A DNA stretch of 64,000 nucleotides from Loripinus fragilis (GCA_964019695.1 OZ026525.1:63210253-63274252); one strand, 5' to 3'; counted from the first letter of the stretch, positions 36,170 through 47,806 are shown. The notes: generated from the sequence alone by a model not told the origin. Numbers and translations: made by a program.

Positions 36170-37620
36170 GTTTCGTTCAGTATATAAAATTTGGTGAAAT
36201 TCTGTCAAATTGTTCTCAAGCTATTGGGCGGAAATAAAATGTTGGCGTTAGTCAAGGGCTGTAACTCTGGTACAAATGTGCCAAAAATGACGTGTAATGA
36301 TCCAAAGCTAGATCATGTCAATTGAAATGCATATATAAAATTTTGCGAATTTCTATCAACTGGTTCTCAAGATATTGAGTGGAAACGAAATTTTTGCGTA
36401 AATGAATGGCCATAACTCTGATACAAATTTGGGAAATACGACATGTAAATATCACAAGCTAGATCTTGTCAATATAAATCTATATATAAAATTTGGTGAA
36501 AATATGTCAATTTCATCTTAAGGTATTGAGCGGAAGCGTACTTTTGGAGTTAATCAAGGACAATAACATAGGTACAAATGTGTGAAAAACGACGTGTAAC
36601 AATCCCAAGCTAGATTTTGTCAATATGAATGCATATATAAAAGTTGGTGAAATTCTTTCAATTTGTTCTCAAGATATTGAGAGGAAACACAATTTGGACG
36701 TAAATCAAGGCCATAACTCTGGTACAAACGTGAAAAAAATGGCCTGCAACAATCCAAAGCTAGACCTTGTCAACGTGAAAGCATATATAAAATTTGGTGA
36801 AAATATGTCAATTTGTTCTCAAAATATTGAGTGGAAACGATATTTTGGCGTTAATCAAGGGACATTACTCTTTTACAAATTTGGCAAAAATGACATGCCA
36901 CAATCCCAAGCTAGATCTTGTCAATATGAATGCATATATAAAATTTGATGAAGTTATGTCAATATGTTCTCAAGATATTAAGCGGAAATAAAATTTTGGC
37001 GTAAATCAAGGGCCATAACTCTGGTACAAATTTAGGGAAAATGAAAGCTAGATATTTTCAATATGAATGCATCTATAAAATTTGGTGAAATTATGTCAAT
37101 TTGTACTCAAGATATTGAGCGGAAACGAAATTTTGGCGTAAATCAAGGGCCATAACTCTGGTTCATATTTGGGAAAAAAGACGTGTTACAATTCCAAGCT
37201 AGATCATGTCAATATCCGATGCACATATAAAGTTTGGATACCTTCTATAAAAGAGTTCTCAAGATATTGAGCGGAAAGAAAAATAAAGAATTATATAACG
37301 GACAACCAACCAACGGACAGGCTGACAATCGGACAGAATGACAGACAACCCAAATCCTATTTAGCCCCCTTTAACGAAATTTTGGCGTAAATCAAGGGCC
37401 ATTACTCTGGTTCATATTTGGGAAAAATTACGTTCAACAATCCCAAGCTAGATCATATCAATATCAATGCACATACACAATTTGGATAATTTCTATAAGA
37501 GTTCTCAAGATATTGAGCAGAAAGGAAAAAATATTTGACAGACGAATGAAAAAACAGACGACGGACGAACGAATGGACTGAATGACAGACAACCCACAGC
37601 CCCCTTTCAAAGCAGGGCTA
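36170..37620 (+). repeat. Tandem array of ~145-bp units ending in GACA-rich tails
   Basis: About eight units between 36170 and 37300 and a further one at 37375-37520. Each carries 'aaatttggtgaaatt', 'ttctcaagatattgagcgga', 'gggccataactctggtacaa' and 'caagctagatcttgtcaata'. Two tails rich in 'ggacagacgacggac' close the array (37290-37345, 37540-37590). I know this unit style from bivalves but have not searched for it. Confidence 0.85.
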
Positions 37621-37739
37621 TAAATGCGAGGTTAAGACAGTGCAAGAAAGGTTGCCTTCTTGTTTTTGCTCTTAAATAAGTTATCTCACTCGAATGGCAA
37701 CCATTTTTGCACCGTCTTTTGGGTCCAAGCTTTTTCAGG

Positions 37740-37826
37740 GAGCCCTAATGCTTATTTCAATGGAAACCTGAAGAATGGAGGGGGGGGGGTCTGCACCCCA
37801 TGTCCCATCTCTGGATCCGCCCATGT
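37740..37826 (+). repeat. Family E right-end fragment
   Basis: A G-run followed by 'ctctggatccgcccatg'; the left end is absent. Confidence 0.6.
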
Positions 37827-38879
37827 ATTAATATCAAAATGTATCAAAAGGCATGAACTTTATGGAGCGCACACACTTTCGTCTACTTATGGATTGACGG
37901 ATGGACAGACAGATGGATGCAGGACTGATCATTATTTCACCAAAAGTTGTCCATCAAGGAATAAAAAGACGTACATATTAAAAAAGTTAACAAGTATATT
38001 TTTTTCACACAACAGTCTGTTTAACATTTCAGGAGGAGTTCAGCTTAAAGCAACACGTAACTTTGCGTGCTAATACAACATTGCATGAATAACTGTGCTA
38101 CTAGAGGCTGCCCATTAACTTAGTTCTTTGGAGGCATCCATTTATGATGTTGGCGTTAGTATAACAGTGTTAACTCATTGTGTTCCAAGACAGATGCAAA
38201 CCAAATATTTCGATGTCAGACTGCCCTAAGAGGAGCAGCCTGATTAGGGATTATTTGACTATGTTTAATCCTAGCTCAAAACAATGATTTATTCCCTGGG
38301 CTGGTCATTATTCACAAGGCTGGGTGATTGTCTGTAATATGCATTTTTTTAAAAAACAGCGCATTACAGAATCAATGAAAATCACTTTCCTAGAACTAGT
38401 TTTTCTAAGAAACAATTTCCAGGAACTGGCTTCCTACTTGGGTGTGTTAATCTCATGGGAATAAAGACAAAATACACAAGCTCATTTGAGATATTGTTTT
38501 AAAACAACAAGAAATTGATACAAACACTTTTATATGCCTAGACCTGCAGCAACCTTGAATGTGCTGCGTTATTTAGCATACCCCGTGGTTGGCAATATTC
38601 AATCTCAGTTAAGTGGAGCATATGACCTATATGAACAAACATGCTCCAGATAATCGAGTGTGGTTCTTATCTAATTTCCACGATTTTAGCCCAAGTAATA
38701 ACTCTTTGCCTGCTAGTTTCGTCTGCTAAAACAGTTTAGAACGCTCTGATCAGGCCTAGCAAAGTGTCCAGCCTGATCTGGATCCATATCATTTGTCAAA
38801 TCCAAGTTGTAATCTTGAAAGAATCATTTGGACAACTGATTTTGAAAAGAAAAGATGCAAACAACGAAAATCGACAGCT
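37827..38879. other. No gene recognised
   Basis: No supported exon; a decayed family C-type hairpin lies at about 38735-38800. Confidence 0.4.
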
Positions 38880-39112
38880 TTGTGATATGAAATGGGCTAG
38901 CTCACTAGTTTTGTTTGATTTGATTCTTTACGTCCCATCAACAATCTTTCAGTTAAACAGGGACGGGTCTTCCTGGGGTGAACTAGTGCTAAGCTAGGAT
39001 AAATGTGTCTTGCTCAAGGACCATAACGCAGTGACGCCAGTGAGGCTCGAACCCACGGCCCCTCAGTTTCGAGTCAAGCACTCTTCCACTGAGCCACTGC
39101 GCTCCCCAACCA
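38880..39112 (-). mobile_element. tRNA-derived SINE
   Basis: The minus strand begins near 39112 with 'ggagcgcagtggctcagtgg', a pol III A box (TGGCTCAGTGG), then a B box (GGTTCGAGCC). A conserved 'gtccttgagcaagacac' central motif, seen in many invertebrate SINEs, comes next. The tail is a short 'gaatcaaatcaaa' repeat near 38885-38920. Cloverleaf pairing is poor, so it is a SINE head rather than a working tRNA. Confidence 0.85.
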
Positions 39113-39454
39113 GCTCACAAGTGCAAATGCGTAAAGCTGTTCTTTAACTGGCGTCTGCTAATAACGTTTGCAAAAGGTTTGGACACAAATCAGACCCGCA
39201 AAGATGCCAGACCTGATATGGATTAAACTGACACTCTGGTGGTATTCCTGAATTTTTCTAAAAGGTTGGTTTTGAAAAAAAAATCAGCTGATGGAAAAAT
39301 GCATATAAAATAACACAGTAGGCAAAAAATAAATCGTGCATGCGCAGCTATCTGTTTAGCTAGATGTTGACATGTGCCTTCACGTAGGGTCAATCCGGGT
39401 AAATACGGACAGGGGGTGGGGGTAAATATGGACAGATGGCTTACAATTCACATG

Positions 39455-39845
39455 TCACAGGTCTATGACAAAGAAATGTTTTATTTCAGCTTTAGTGCAA
39501 AGATCAGGAATTGATACCAGGAAACCAATGGGAAAGTGACAAACTTACAGTAAGACACCATAAACGAGAGCCAAGAGGTCAGAGCTTTCCCAGCAGGTGA
39601 TCACAATGCACAAATAAACAGACGCGCACAAAGGCATAACAAACACAAAACAGAAAAAACATAAATGATCCACAAAAGAAGTACCGCCTTGGAACGATCA
39701 GTAAAAATATTTTACTGAAGGGCTTCAAGCGTTTCACACCGCCAACATCGCACTTAATTCTGATGTGGACCAGGACACATTTGGGAAAGTGACAAAACAC
39801 AACAAACACGACATGGATATATTTAAATTAATTATGATCAAGATG
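39455..39845 (+). repeat. Interspersed repeat, relative of the Tc1-splitting insert
   Basis: Matches the reverse complement of about 23570-23890 over most of its length. The frame at 39579-39809 is on the opposite strand and carries no domain. Confidence 0.75.
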
Positions 39846-40099
39846 TCTTATGAGGTAGGCGGAGCTTAAAATTCCCATTCACTTGTATTGTCTCTATAAC
39901 TAGGGCATGAGCTAACACATGTAGGGCATGCGCTAACAGCAGACCAAATCAGTTAGAGCACGGTGTCGGATTTCATTTGGGACCCAGACAGAGGTTTTCA
40001 AGGAACCATGTTTACCCTTTAAACGCTATCAAAAATGCATCTACAAGTCTTCTGATGTTATATATTTGCTAGCATTATTGACTAATGTAATTGAAGAGG

Positions 40100-40156
40100 A
40101 AACAGTGTTGGTCCAGATCAGCAGCAGTCTATTCTGGGTCTTCAAGGGCACTGTTT
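40100..40156. repeat. Hairpin repeat family C, copy 5
   Basis: 'aaacagtgttggtccagatc' is paired with 'ttctgggtcttcaagggcac', an imperfect stem ending 'ctgttt'. Confidence 0.65.
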
Positions 40157-40317
40157 GACCCAGAGGCTTTTAAAATATTTCAGCAGCCGATAAAACCGAG
40201 GACTTTGCTGTGACAAGCGCTTTAAGGATTAAAAGTTACAGGCAAAAAAAACGTAACTATACTCAAACCTTCTGCTGCAAATATTTGCTGACATTATCAG
40301 CTTATAAATGGGTAGAG

Positions 40318-40371
40318 GCAAACAGTGTGGATCCAGATCAGGAAACGTCTGATTGGGTCCACACTGTTTGC
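40318..40371. repeat. Hairpin repeat family C, copy 6
   Basis: 'gcaaacagtgtggatccaga' is paired with 'tgattgggtccacactgttt', followed by gc; near-perfect arms. Confidence 0.9.
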
Positions 40372-40633
40372 ATTTACTTGCATTAGTTATATATACAGCT
40401 GACGACATAAACAGATGCCATTTTCAGGTGGAAATTTGTCGAGTGCAGTAGGCGAGTGCTTCAGCAGGAAATTGGCTGAAATAGATCTGTCAGTGTTTCT
40501 AAATTAACCGATAACATGGACAATTTTTTCATGTTTTATCAGAGAATTCTACCCTTTAAATACTAACAAATTGCATCTAAAATGTCATATGCTCAAGTCT
40601 TGCTAATTTGCTAACATTATTGACTAACTTTGT

Positions 40634-40694
40634 CAAACAGTGTAGATGCAGATAAGACTGATATGAGAAGTCCGATCTGCGTCTACACTGTTTG
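40634..40694. repeat. Hairpin repeat family C, copy 7
   Basis: 'caaacagtgtagatgcagat' is paired with 'atctgcgtctacactgtttg'. The arms are perfect over 20 bp except for the G/C context at the turn. Confidence 0.9.
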
Positions 40695-40905
40695 CATAAT
40701 ACACCTACATTAGTCAATAATGTTAAAAAGTAAATGTAGCAGACGACATTTTCAAATTAACATTTTGAAGGCAATTTAAGGGTTAACTTATCAACAGAGG
40801 GTGTCCGCTGAAACAATTACATCTGTCAGGCTTGGTTAATATTAGTGGATAAAGGCGGATCAATGTTTAAATACTTAAATCTGGTTGGACAATGATACAA
40901 AAAAT

Positions 40906-41001
40906 TTAGAAAATGCTTTTACTTATAATTTTTATAAACTGACTCGGGGCTCCGCCCCTCGTCAGTTTTATAAGAATTACTCGTACAAAGCATTCTCTAA
41001 A
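40906..41001. repeat. Foldback with GGGG/CCCC centre
   Basis: The centre 'ctgactcggggctccgcccc' continues into 'tcgtcag'. Outer arms 'atttagaaaatgcttttac' and 'gtacaaagcattctctaaat' extend the pairing. Confidence 0.8.
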
Positions 41002-41161
41002 TATAACATAAATAATGTAACACAACACAACACGGTCATGTGACAAAGCCTTTCTGTTGACTGCTCCACAGTTCAAATATTTCTACCGTAGATTGACATC
41101 TAGCATTTCTGTAGGGCATTGTGGGAAAGTCGTTGGCTGGAACTCATGAAAATGGAATTTA

Positions 41162-41342
41162 ATCCTTAAAGCGCCAATCAAGACTGCAGCAGACGACACA
41201 TTTTGTGTCATCTTTCCTAATTTTCGAAAAGAAAAAGGTTTGGTATCTGAGATATCATGCCTTATTTGATATTTTTGAAAAAAACAGCAAAATATAACAT
41301 TGCCGTCTGCTGCAAATTGTAGGTGGCGCTTTATGGGTAAGG
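41162..41342. repeat. Inverted-repeat element
   Basis: 'tccttaaagcgccaatcaag' with 'gcagcagacg' is mirrored by 'cgtctgctgc' and 'ggcgctttatgggtaagga'. The 134-residue frame at 41083-41487 crosses it and is not considered real. Confidence 0.7.
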
Positions 41343-41656
41343 ACATATCCTCGGTTGCTGCCTGTTCATAGATACTGCTTTCCCAAATCAAACATTGTAG
41401 ACCCTGACGAGGCACCACACTATGTGAAATTTCGTCGGAATCAATAGAGTTGGCTTTATACGTTTCCGGTTGATGTACATTGTACATACTGTCAATCCAT
41501 CGAATATTGTATTTCGATCTATAGAAGAAATGTACGTGTATAAGTCGACCAGTGATTTAAAATGCAAATACCAAGCCTACCATAGTTACATGACGTTATT
41601 ATTTATCTTATTTATGGGGACACAAGCATGCAGATTGACATGCTTTTAAAGGAGTG

Positions 41657-43625
41657 TAGGACAAAAGCCAACTAGGACAAAATCACACTAGGACAAAAGC
41701 CCACTGGACAAAAGCCCACTAGGCCAAAAGCCCACTTATATGCGTTTAATAGGGTTAGGTTTGAACTGAGATTTGAAATTTTAGCAACCCCAAAAGTATC
41801 CTCCATTCTGTACCTTGACTTTCAGAAAAGGCCCTAAAATGCATAGAAATGACCTCTAAATATAGACACATTTTGTGATGACCCCAAAATAATTTCCACA
41901 AAATCTTCATACCCCAAAAAATATTCAGTTTTATGAAACCCCCAAAAGTATCTAAATTCAAAATTTTGAACAAAAAAAAAAAAAAAAAATAGCCCGAGCC
42001 TACGTATGTATGAAAATATCAGAATAACCCTCTCTCCCTGGGGGACAAACAGACAGACGGACCTATGATGATGAATCCCTCTTCCTCTCAAATCTTAAAT
42101 TTCAACATCTCTTTTTGTTTTGCACCCCTCATAAAAGTGCATGCTATTTTTTACCACCAGATCAAAGGTCATTTGGATTAATTAGACATATGTTTCCCAG
42201 TTATAATATACTTAAGGAATAAAGAAACGCAACAGACAAAAATATAATTTTTGCGTGTTTAAATGACGGTTTGGTGAAATCTCTTTAGAAAATTTCTTAT
42301 TGAGTATTTATAGCATTCGATGAAATACCAAAACGTCATTTTAACGCTACATTTTACGCTACAAGATGAAAACATATGAAAACGTAAAATGTGACGTTAA
42401 CGTCAGAATAAAGATCAAGAAACACCGTATTTTCCATTTTTGGTTATTTGGCGTCGACTTGACAATGTGCAAATTAAACAAACGTTCAATCATATTCGTA
42501 ATGCAGTCAAATATTGCGTCAAAACACGCTACTTGAATTGCAAGATACACAATGGTTGTGAATAAACGATAAACCTCACTTAAAGCTGTCGGTTTTGGGT
42601 TGCTGGTAAATATACGGGATAAGATAAACCTAGAGACATCAGAACATGCTTTCTTGGGAAAAACTGACTTTTCAGATACCGTAGAAATACGCTGGTGAGG
42701 TGTTTATATTGACGTTAGCCAAACAAAACACGGCATAATGCAAGAGAAAACATCTGATTACATGGTGAGAGTGAACACCAAACTTGTTAACTGTAACCTA
42801 AACTTTGTCACTGGGCCATTTTATCATGAGGAAAACACATAAACATCATGGAAACCATTATAACGTAAGATATCGAATTTTGACGTCAGAATTGAGGTTT
42901 GTTGACGTCTGAAGATTTCAAATCATAATTCTTGATAAAAACGTCCTTTTAATGAGTAAATCTCAAGCAGAAAAGAATACTTACGCGTTTCACGCAGTAT
43001 TCAGAGTTGACGTTAATGACGTTAAGCCGTTTCAGAATCCTACAGAAACGTTGCCAATTGATCATTTCCTTGATCCACAACCTATGCCAAGACTTTTTAA
43101 AACAATTAACCGATGTTTGTTCCAAACTTTGCTTTGATTGGCCCTGTTTCAGCAGTTTACTACGGGGGTCAGGCTGGTTACGCGCATACCAAAATGATTA
43201 CGTAATCGATAATTACGTTGAACCTGCAGTAATTTGACGGACACATACTGCTCCTATGGATAAATATCATTGGCACTAAAAACTTGAATCATTTTGTATG
43301 CTTACTATGACTCGAAGTGTTTGTTGCGTTTCTTTATTCCTTAAGTATAGATTGTTTGACCCAAACTGTAAATTGGTTTTCTTCAATTATCAATGGCTTT
43401 TAACCCCCAAATTAAGTTGTTTGTCACAACATAATGTCAGTGAAAACACACTGCAGGTGTGACTTACCCTTAAGGAGCAGTCTGATTAGGATAAACCTAT
43501 TTTTTTCAAAGAAGTGGACTTTTGTCCACCTTGCCAAATTAAGCAGTGGGCTTTTGTCCAGTGGGATATTGTCCAGTGGGCTTTTGTCCTAATGGGCTTT
43601 TGTCCCAGTGGGCTTTTGTTCGTCC
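41657..43625. mobile_element. ~1.97-kb element with tandem-subrepeat inverted termini
   Basis: The left end is about five copies of a 17-bp unit 'ctaggacaaaagcccac' (41657-41733). The right end (43514-43625) is five to six copies of the inverse 'gtgggcttttgtcc'. Such subrepeat termini recall Foldback-type transposons. The interior has a 'gggggtt/aacccc' repeat (41760-42020) and another complete element (42207-43349). No target duplication was identified. Confidence 0.65.
42207..43349. mobile_element. 1.14-kb non-autonomous DNA transposon, TIR ~28 bp
   Basis: Left 'tatacttaaggaataaagaa' continues 'acgcaaca'; right 'tgttgcgt' continues 'ttctttattccttaagtata'. The outermost TA could be a TA target duplication as in Tc1/mariner relatives. 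The interior is rich in 'gacgtta' and 'gacgtca' and has no transposase; the short frame at 42952-43237 shows no domain. Confidence 0.85.
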
Positions 43626-43950
43626 CCCCTTTTCAAGAAAAGCATTCTTTACATAAATTTTAAACAGACTGCAACATATCTTTTTCAAATTTCCATCGTT
43701 AACAATATTGTTTTTTTTCCTTCCGATAACGGTTTCATTCCACCAGGCACGCAATAAACCTTAAAGTCATTCACGCCATAAAATATCCTTCAAGAATATA
43801 CGAGAGGTGGTTGTACCACGCAAGTATCTCCGTACTATACGCAAGTATCTCCGTACTATAAGATGAACCCAAGTTACATGTAGTACATGAACTATAAAGT
43901 GAAACCTAACAAGATCTTGTTCTCGAAGAAAATATATACTAATGTGGTAG

Positions 43951-43987
43951 TCAAAAGAACCGTCTCGATGAGACGGTTCTTTCGAGC
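43951..43987. repeat. Hairpin repeat family D, copy 1
   Basis: 'aaaagaaccgtctc' - 'gat' - 'gagacggttctttc' is an almost perfect stem. Confidence 0.88.
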
Positions 43988-44219
43988 ACCTTAAACAAAT
44001 GTTAAATCTGGTGGATAATAATATACTCACAATTTTTACGCCCAATGTTTTGTTTACCTGTCCCTTTAAGGATATTTACCTTTCATTATACATGTAGCTC
44101 AAGGTTTGTTTTGAAACGTTTCATTGATTATTCAAACGAATCAGTGCAACATCTTGGATCTGGATTAATAAGCAAAATGTTAATATTTTCTCATCCATAC
44201 ATTTTGACATATGTTCTGG

Positions 44220-44556
44220 GTGCTCAAAAGAACCGCCTCAATGAGACGGGTCATGCGCGGATCCAGAACGTATTGTCAGAGGGGGTCCAACTTTGAAATT
44301 TGTTTTTCAGTTAATGAGGGGATTGAGTAAGAGGGCCATCATTGGCCCGCCAGCGAATCGCCATTTAAATGGCGATTCGCTGGCGTGCCGATGATGGACC
44401 AACATTGAATGCTGGCTTGAAAGCCTTGTGATTTTCAGGGGATAGACCAGTATTGCTAAGAGACCCTATATTTTTGTGGTTTTTCAGGGGGTGGGGGCGG
44501 TCCGGACCACCTGGCCCCCTCCCTCTAGATCCGTCCATGCGGTTCTTTTGAGTAAC
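44220..44556. repeat. Family D hairpin split by a family E insertion
   Basis: The left half 'ctcaaaagaaccgcctcaat' 'gagacgg' stops at 44251 and the right half 'cggttcttttgag' resumes at 44540. Removing the intervening element restores the hairpin seen elsewhere. Confidence 0.88.
44252..44539 (+). mobile_element. MITE family E, copy 3, nested in family D hairpin
   Basis: Starts CATGCGCGGATCCAGA and ends AGATCCGTCCATG. Flanks CGGGT (44247-44251) and CGGTT (44540-44544) differ by one base, and both derive from the hairpin sequence. The interior carries a 'cgccatttaaatggcg' palindrome. Confidence 0.9.
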
Positions 44557-44681
44557 CACAACATTTGTTTTGGTTGAGAAATAATAAAAAAAATAAATTT
44601 CCAATTCGACATTCTTATATAGAGGTCTTAATTACTGTTTAATTTATATTTCAAATGTTCAACGTGTTTTACATTATTTAC

Positions 44682-44852
44682 CAACTTTAGCACGAAATAT
44701 CTCCTGATGTTCAAGGTCTATGCTGAGGTAGGTGGTATAAAATAGTTTTACCATGTTTGTCCACATGTGCGTAAGATAATCTACTCGCTAAAGCTCGTGG
44801 ATTATCTCAACGTACAGGCGGATACGCCATGGAAATCGTGTAACTATTTTAT
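44682..44852. repeat. Palindromic element, family L, copy 2
   Basis: Same order as 12047-12207, starting 'actttagcacgaaatatctc', with somewhat decayed arms. Confidence 0.8.
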
Positions 44853-45282
44853 TATGCTCTTTTGGTCAAAATAAGCAAACTGTTTAGTAATACTTCATAC
44901 AAAAGAAATTTCAAGAATAACATCTATTGCAGAGAAAAGTCCTTGTCATAAAGTCATATTTTTCATTGGAGACATAAAGGTCATATCGGCCTCGACAGGA
45001 GACTATCTATCTTCGGGGTTGCGCATCCGCGCAGATTGATCAGCGCCTTTCCTATTCGGTATTTGGGAAGAATCATATCTAAACATGCTACAAGCGAAAT
45101 TTCAATTCTCTAGCTAGTATCTGTAGCTGAGCAGGCTGGTTTAGGTATGACTGGGTAGGAAAATCGAAGACAGGTTTTCTAGCGCCGAGGGCATAAAAAT
45201 AAAACAAAGGAAATGACAAGGCATTCCTGGCATTGCTTGACGTTTCAAGAAGAATCTAAAACATGCATTACAGAGTAATATT

Positions 45283-45501
45283 GACTGGCACCAGTCCTTA
45301 AAACAATGTGCCATATCATATACTTGCAGCCACTATCTCTGAAGGCTCTGTTTTAAGGACTGGTTCAACTGGCATTATAACATTCGAGGTGGTGCCAGTC
45401 TACATCTAAGTATTCCAGATTTGACTGACACTCAGAGTTAGACTGGCTACAAGTATATGATATGACACAACGAAAAATTGTTTTAAGGACTGGAGCCAGT
45501 C
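45283..45501. mobile_element. MITE family G, copy 1
   Basis: Left 'gactggcaccagtccttaaa' and right 'tttaaggactggagccagtc' are inverted. Inner 'tatcatatacttg...' and 'caagtatatgata' extend the symmetry. A second 'ttttaaggactggttc' lies inside. Confidence 0.82.
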
Positions 45502-45541
45502 TAAGAGTAATAAAACACTGTTCAGAAATTCGAGAAATGAG

Positions 45542-45820
45542 TTGAACTGTCCTTCCCTGGCCATGGTATTTTATAAGTTCCCTCTTAATAATTATAGTTT
45601 TTCGTATTTTACCCGAAAAGTGTTAGAAAAGTTAAATAATATAATTCATTTTGTTTCCAATATACATTCAGATTTTAATGTAGAGATTTTTCATTTTATG
45701 AGACTAGGCTGCCCTATCAATATTTATGAGGTTGGTAAAAGAAGTAGCTTACATGTAAGAAATGAAAATTTAAATTTTGAAAAAAAATCTCAGACTAGAA
45801 AATACTCCAAAGGTAAATAA
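45542..45820 (+). other. Unsupported 92-codon frame
   Basis: A phenylalanine- and asparagine-rich frame with no recognised domain, no splice context and repeats on both sides. Probably chance. Confidence 0.15.
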
Positions 45821-45906
45821 TGGACACAAACTGGTAATAATGTTCCACCAGAAGCAATTTATCTAAATCTTTGTAACTTCCATTGTTTTTGTGTACTCTT
45901 AATAAC

Positions 45907-46136
45907 TACTGTCGTGCCAACCAAGAGTGACATTGACGTAATACTTTGTTTATAATTGCTAAGTAAAACACAAACGTGCACACTTCACTTGAGCTAACGC
46001 GAATCGATAGGTCACTTGTGTATTAATCCTATCCTGAGGATAGGATTAAAACGCTAGTGGTCTATCGATTATAAGTCCCTGATAACTTTGTAGACAAAAC
46101 GTGAAGTCACTGTCACTCTTGGCTGGCAGGGCAGTA
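45907..46136. mobile_element. MITE family F, copy 1 (230 bp)
   Basis: Left 'tactgtcgtgccaaccaaga' and right 'tcttggctggcagggcagta' are terminal inverted repeats. The centre is 'taatcctatcctgaggatag' within an extended palindrome. The second copy at 59804-60033 has the same length by my count. Confidence 0.87.
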
Positions 46137-46588
46137 CTAAAAGGGATGTATCTAACCCTAAATTTGTAAACTCTTTGAAAATCTCTAAAAAGCAAACAGC
46201 AAATACCCAAATGAAATGCCACAAAACGCAGATTTTCATCAGACCATGCACTGTTTGCAGCGACTGAAGTGAATAGATATTTGGAAAGCCACTTGAAACA
46301 TATAATGGACAACCTCGTCTTCGTTGTATTTATCTGTACGAGAAAATCCACCGGAATACAAAGGGTTAATAAATCATGTTGTGATTACTACATGGATGAA
46401 AATTCACAATTTCCGAAATTCCGAACTTTAGAAATTCACATATTAAAACATGCAACATGCCTATAAAATATTCACAGTTGCAAGTTAAACACATTTATGC
46501 CTAATGGGCTTTCCACCAGTATCAATTGGACGAATCTATTTCGAATCTAAGGGCTGTTGGGCAGAATGTTTCAATTCCATTCTGTAAG

Positions 46589-46647
46589 GAAACAGCGGAG
46601 ACCCTTGATCAGACGTCGCATTTTGCGGCGTCGCGTCTGCACTGTTT
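46589..46647. repeat. Hairpin repeat family C, copy 8
   Basis: 'gaaacagcggagacccttga' with inner 'gacgtcgca'/'gcggcgtc' and closing 'gcactgttta'. Confidence 0.75.
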
Positions 46648-47547
46648 ACCAAGGTCTCACAAAAAGGACGCTAGGCTAATATTATACAATTTTTGACTTC
46701 TATGAGGTAGACATGGGGATTTATCTACCCGAAAAAGTGATGTTAACTGAGGCCGCAAGACAGGATCCTCGCCAATCATATATCAAGGGTTAATATTTAA
46801 TAAAAACATTCTTCAGATAAACGAAAATCAGGGAAGCTATTATAATACAATTGATTAGTATTTTGAGGCGGATTTTCTACAGAAAGTAAGCCTCAGAAAA
46901 CCGAATTCAGGATATGAATTCTGCAAACTTTCACCATTGTCAATATACATGTATCATATTCACTTCAAAAAGTCAATAAGAAAACTTGTTATATGACTGG
47001 AGAGAATCCTGTTTCCTGATTGGCTCAAACTGTCTTTATAAATCTCTATGTCTACCCGAAAACTGGTCTAAACTGGCCTACAAGTTAATATTGAATGAAA
47101 AGCAGCTCGAACTAGTTTCCAGAAGTTAATACTTTTAACATTTTTTTTCTAATATCCCCCTTAGGAGAACTAAAACAGCATGATGAGTATAAAACTAGCA
47201 TTAGCTGCATTGCATGAAATTGACATGATTTGCTGTTTCACATCCCAACAGGTAAACTAAAGAGTTTCATAATTTTTAACAACTGTTTTTTGTTTTGTTT
47301 GTTCATTTATCTTTGTTTGAATAAACAAAATGTAAAACAAAGTTTTATGATTAAATTTTTCATTCCACATTCATGGAATTAATACACATTTCAAAATGCA
47401 AAATACTACATTAAAATATTTTTATATAATTAAATAAAACTTGTGAGAAAGGTTGTCAGTTGAACATGAATTCAATAACAAAATTGAAAGTAGAAAGTTT
47501 TCTTTCTTAGTTGTAGTCATATAGTTGTAGTCATATAACAAAACGGT
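46648..47547. other. No gene; part of a repeat related to 47548-47682
   Basis: About 46690-46790 carries 'gaggtagacatggggattta' and 'tctacccgaaaaagtgat', which recur in the next palindrome. The rest is AT-rich with no exons. Confidence 0.45.
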
Positions 47548-47682
47548 TATTGACTTCAATTACGGTAGAACTGAGGATTTATCTACCCTTGAAAGTGATA
47601 TTCATCTCGGCCTAGCGGTCTTGGCTAATTATCACTTTTTCGGGTAGATAAATCCTCATGTCTACCTCATTGAAGTCAATAA
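47548..47682. repeat. Foldback, ~50-bp arms
   Basis: 'attgacttcaatta' ... 'gaggatttatctaccc' ... 'agtgat' is mirrored by 'atcact' ... 'gggtagataaatcctc' ... 'attgaagtcaat'. Confidence 0.85.
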
Positions 47683-47762
47683 TTGTATAAAATTGTGGAA
47701 ATCAGGCAAATATTTAGGTCTTTGGCCATTGCATTGTTTGTTGTTGCTTCCATTGTGTTTAT

Positions 47763-47763
<1 letters not shown>

Positions 47764-47793
<30 letters not shown>

Positions 47794-47806
47794 GGGGGGG
47801 GGGGGT
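47764..47806 (+). repeat. (GT)n followed by poly-G
   Basis: About 14 GT units, then 14 G. Confidence 0.95.

Noticed and set aside
37660..38073. 137-residue plus-strand frame
   Set aside because: It spans a family E fragment and low-complexity sequence; no domain or splice context.
39030..39112. A tRNA gene on the minus strand
   Set aside because: A and B boxes are good, but the acceptor stem does not pair and the sequence continues into a SINE body.
41083..41487. 134-residue minus-strand frame
   Set aside because: It crosses an inverted-repeat element and a family C-like segment ('DSDEISHSVV' resembles other repeat translations).
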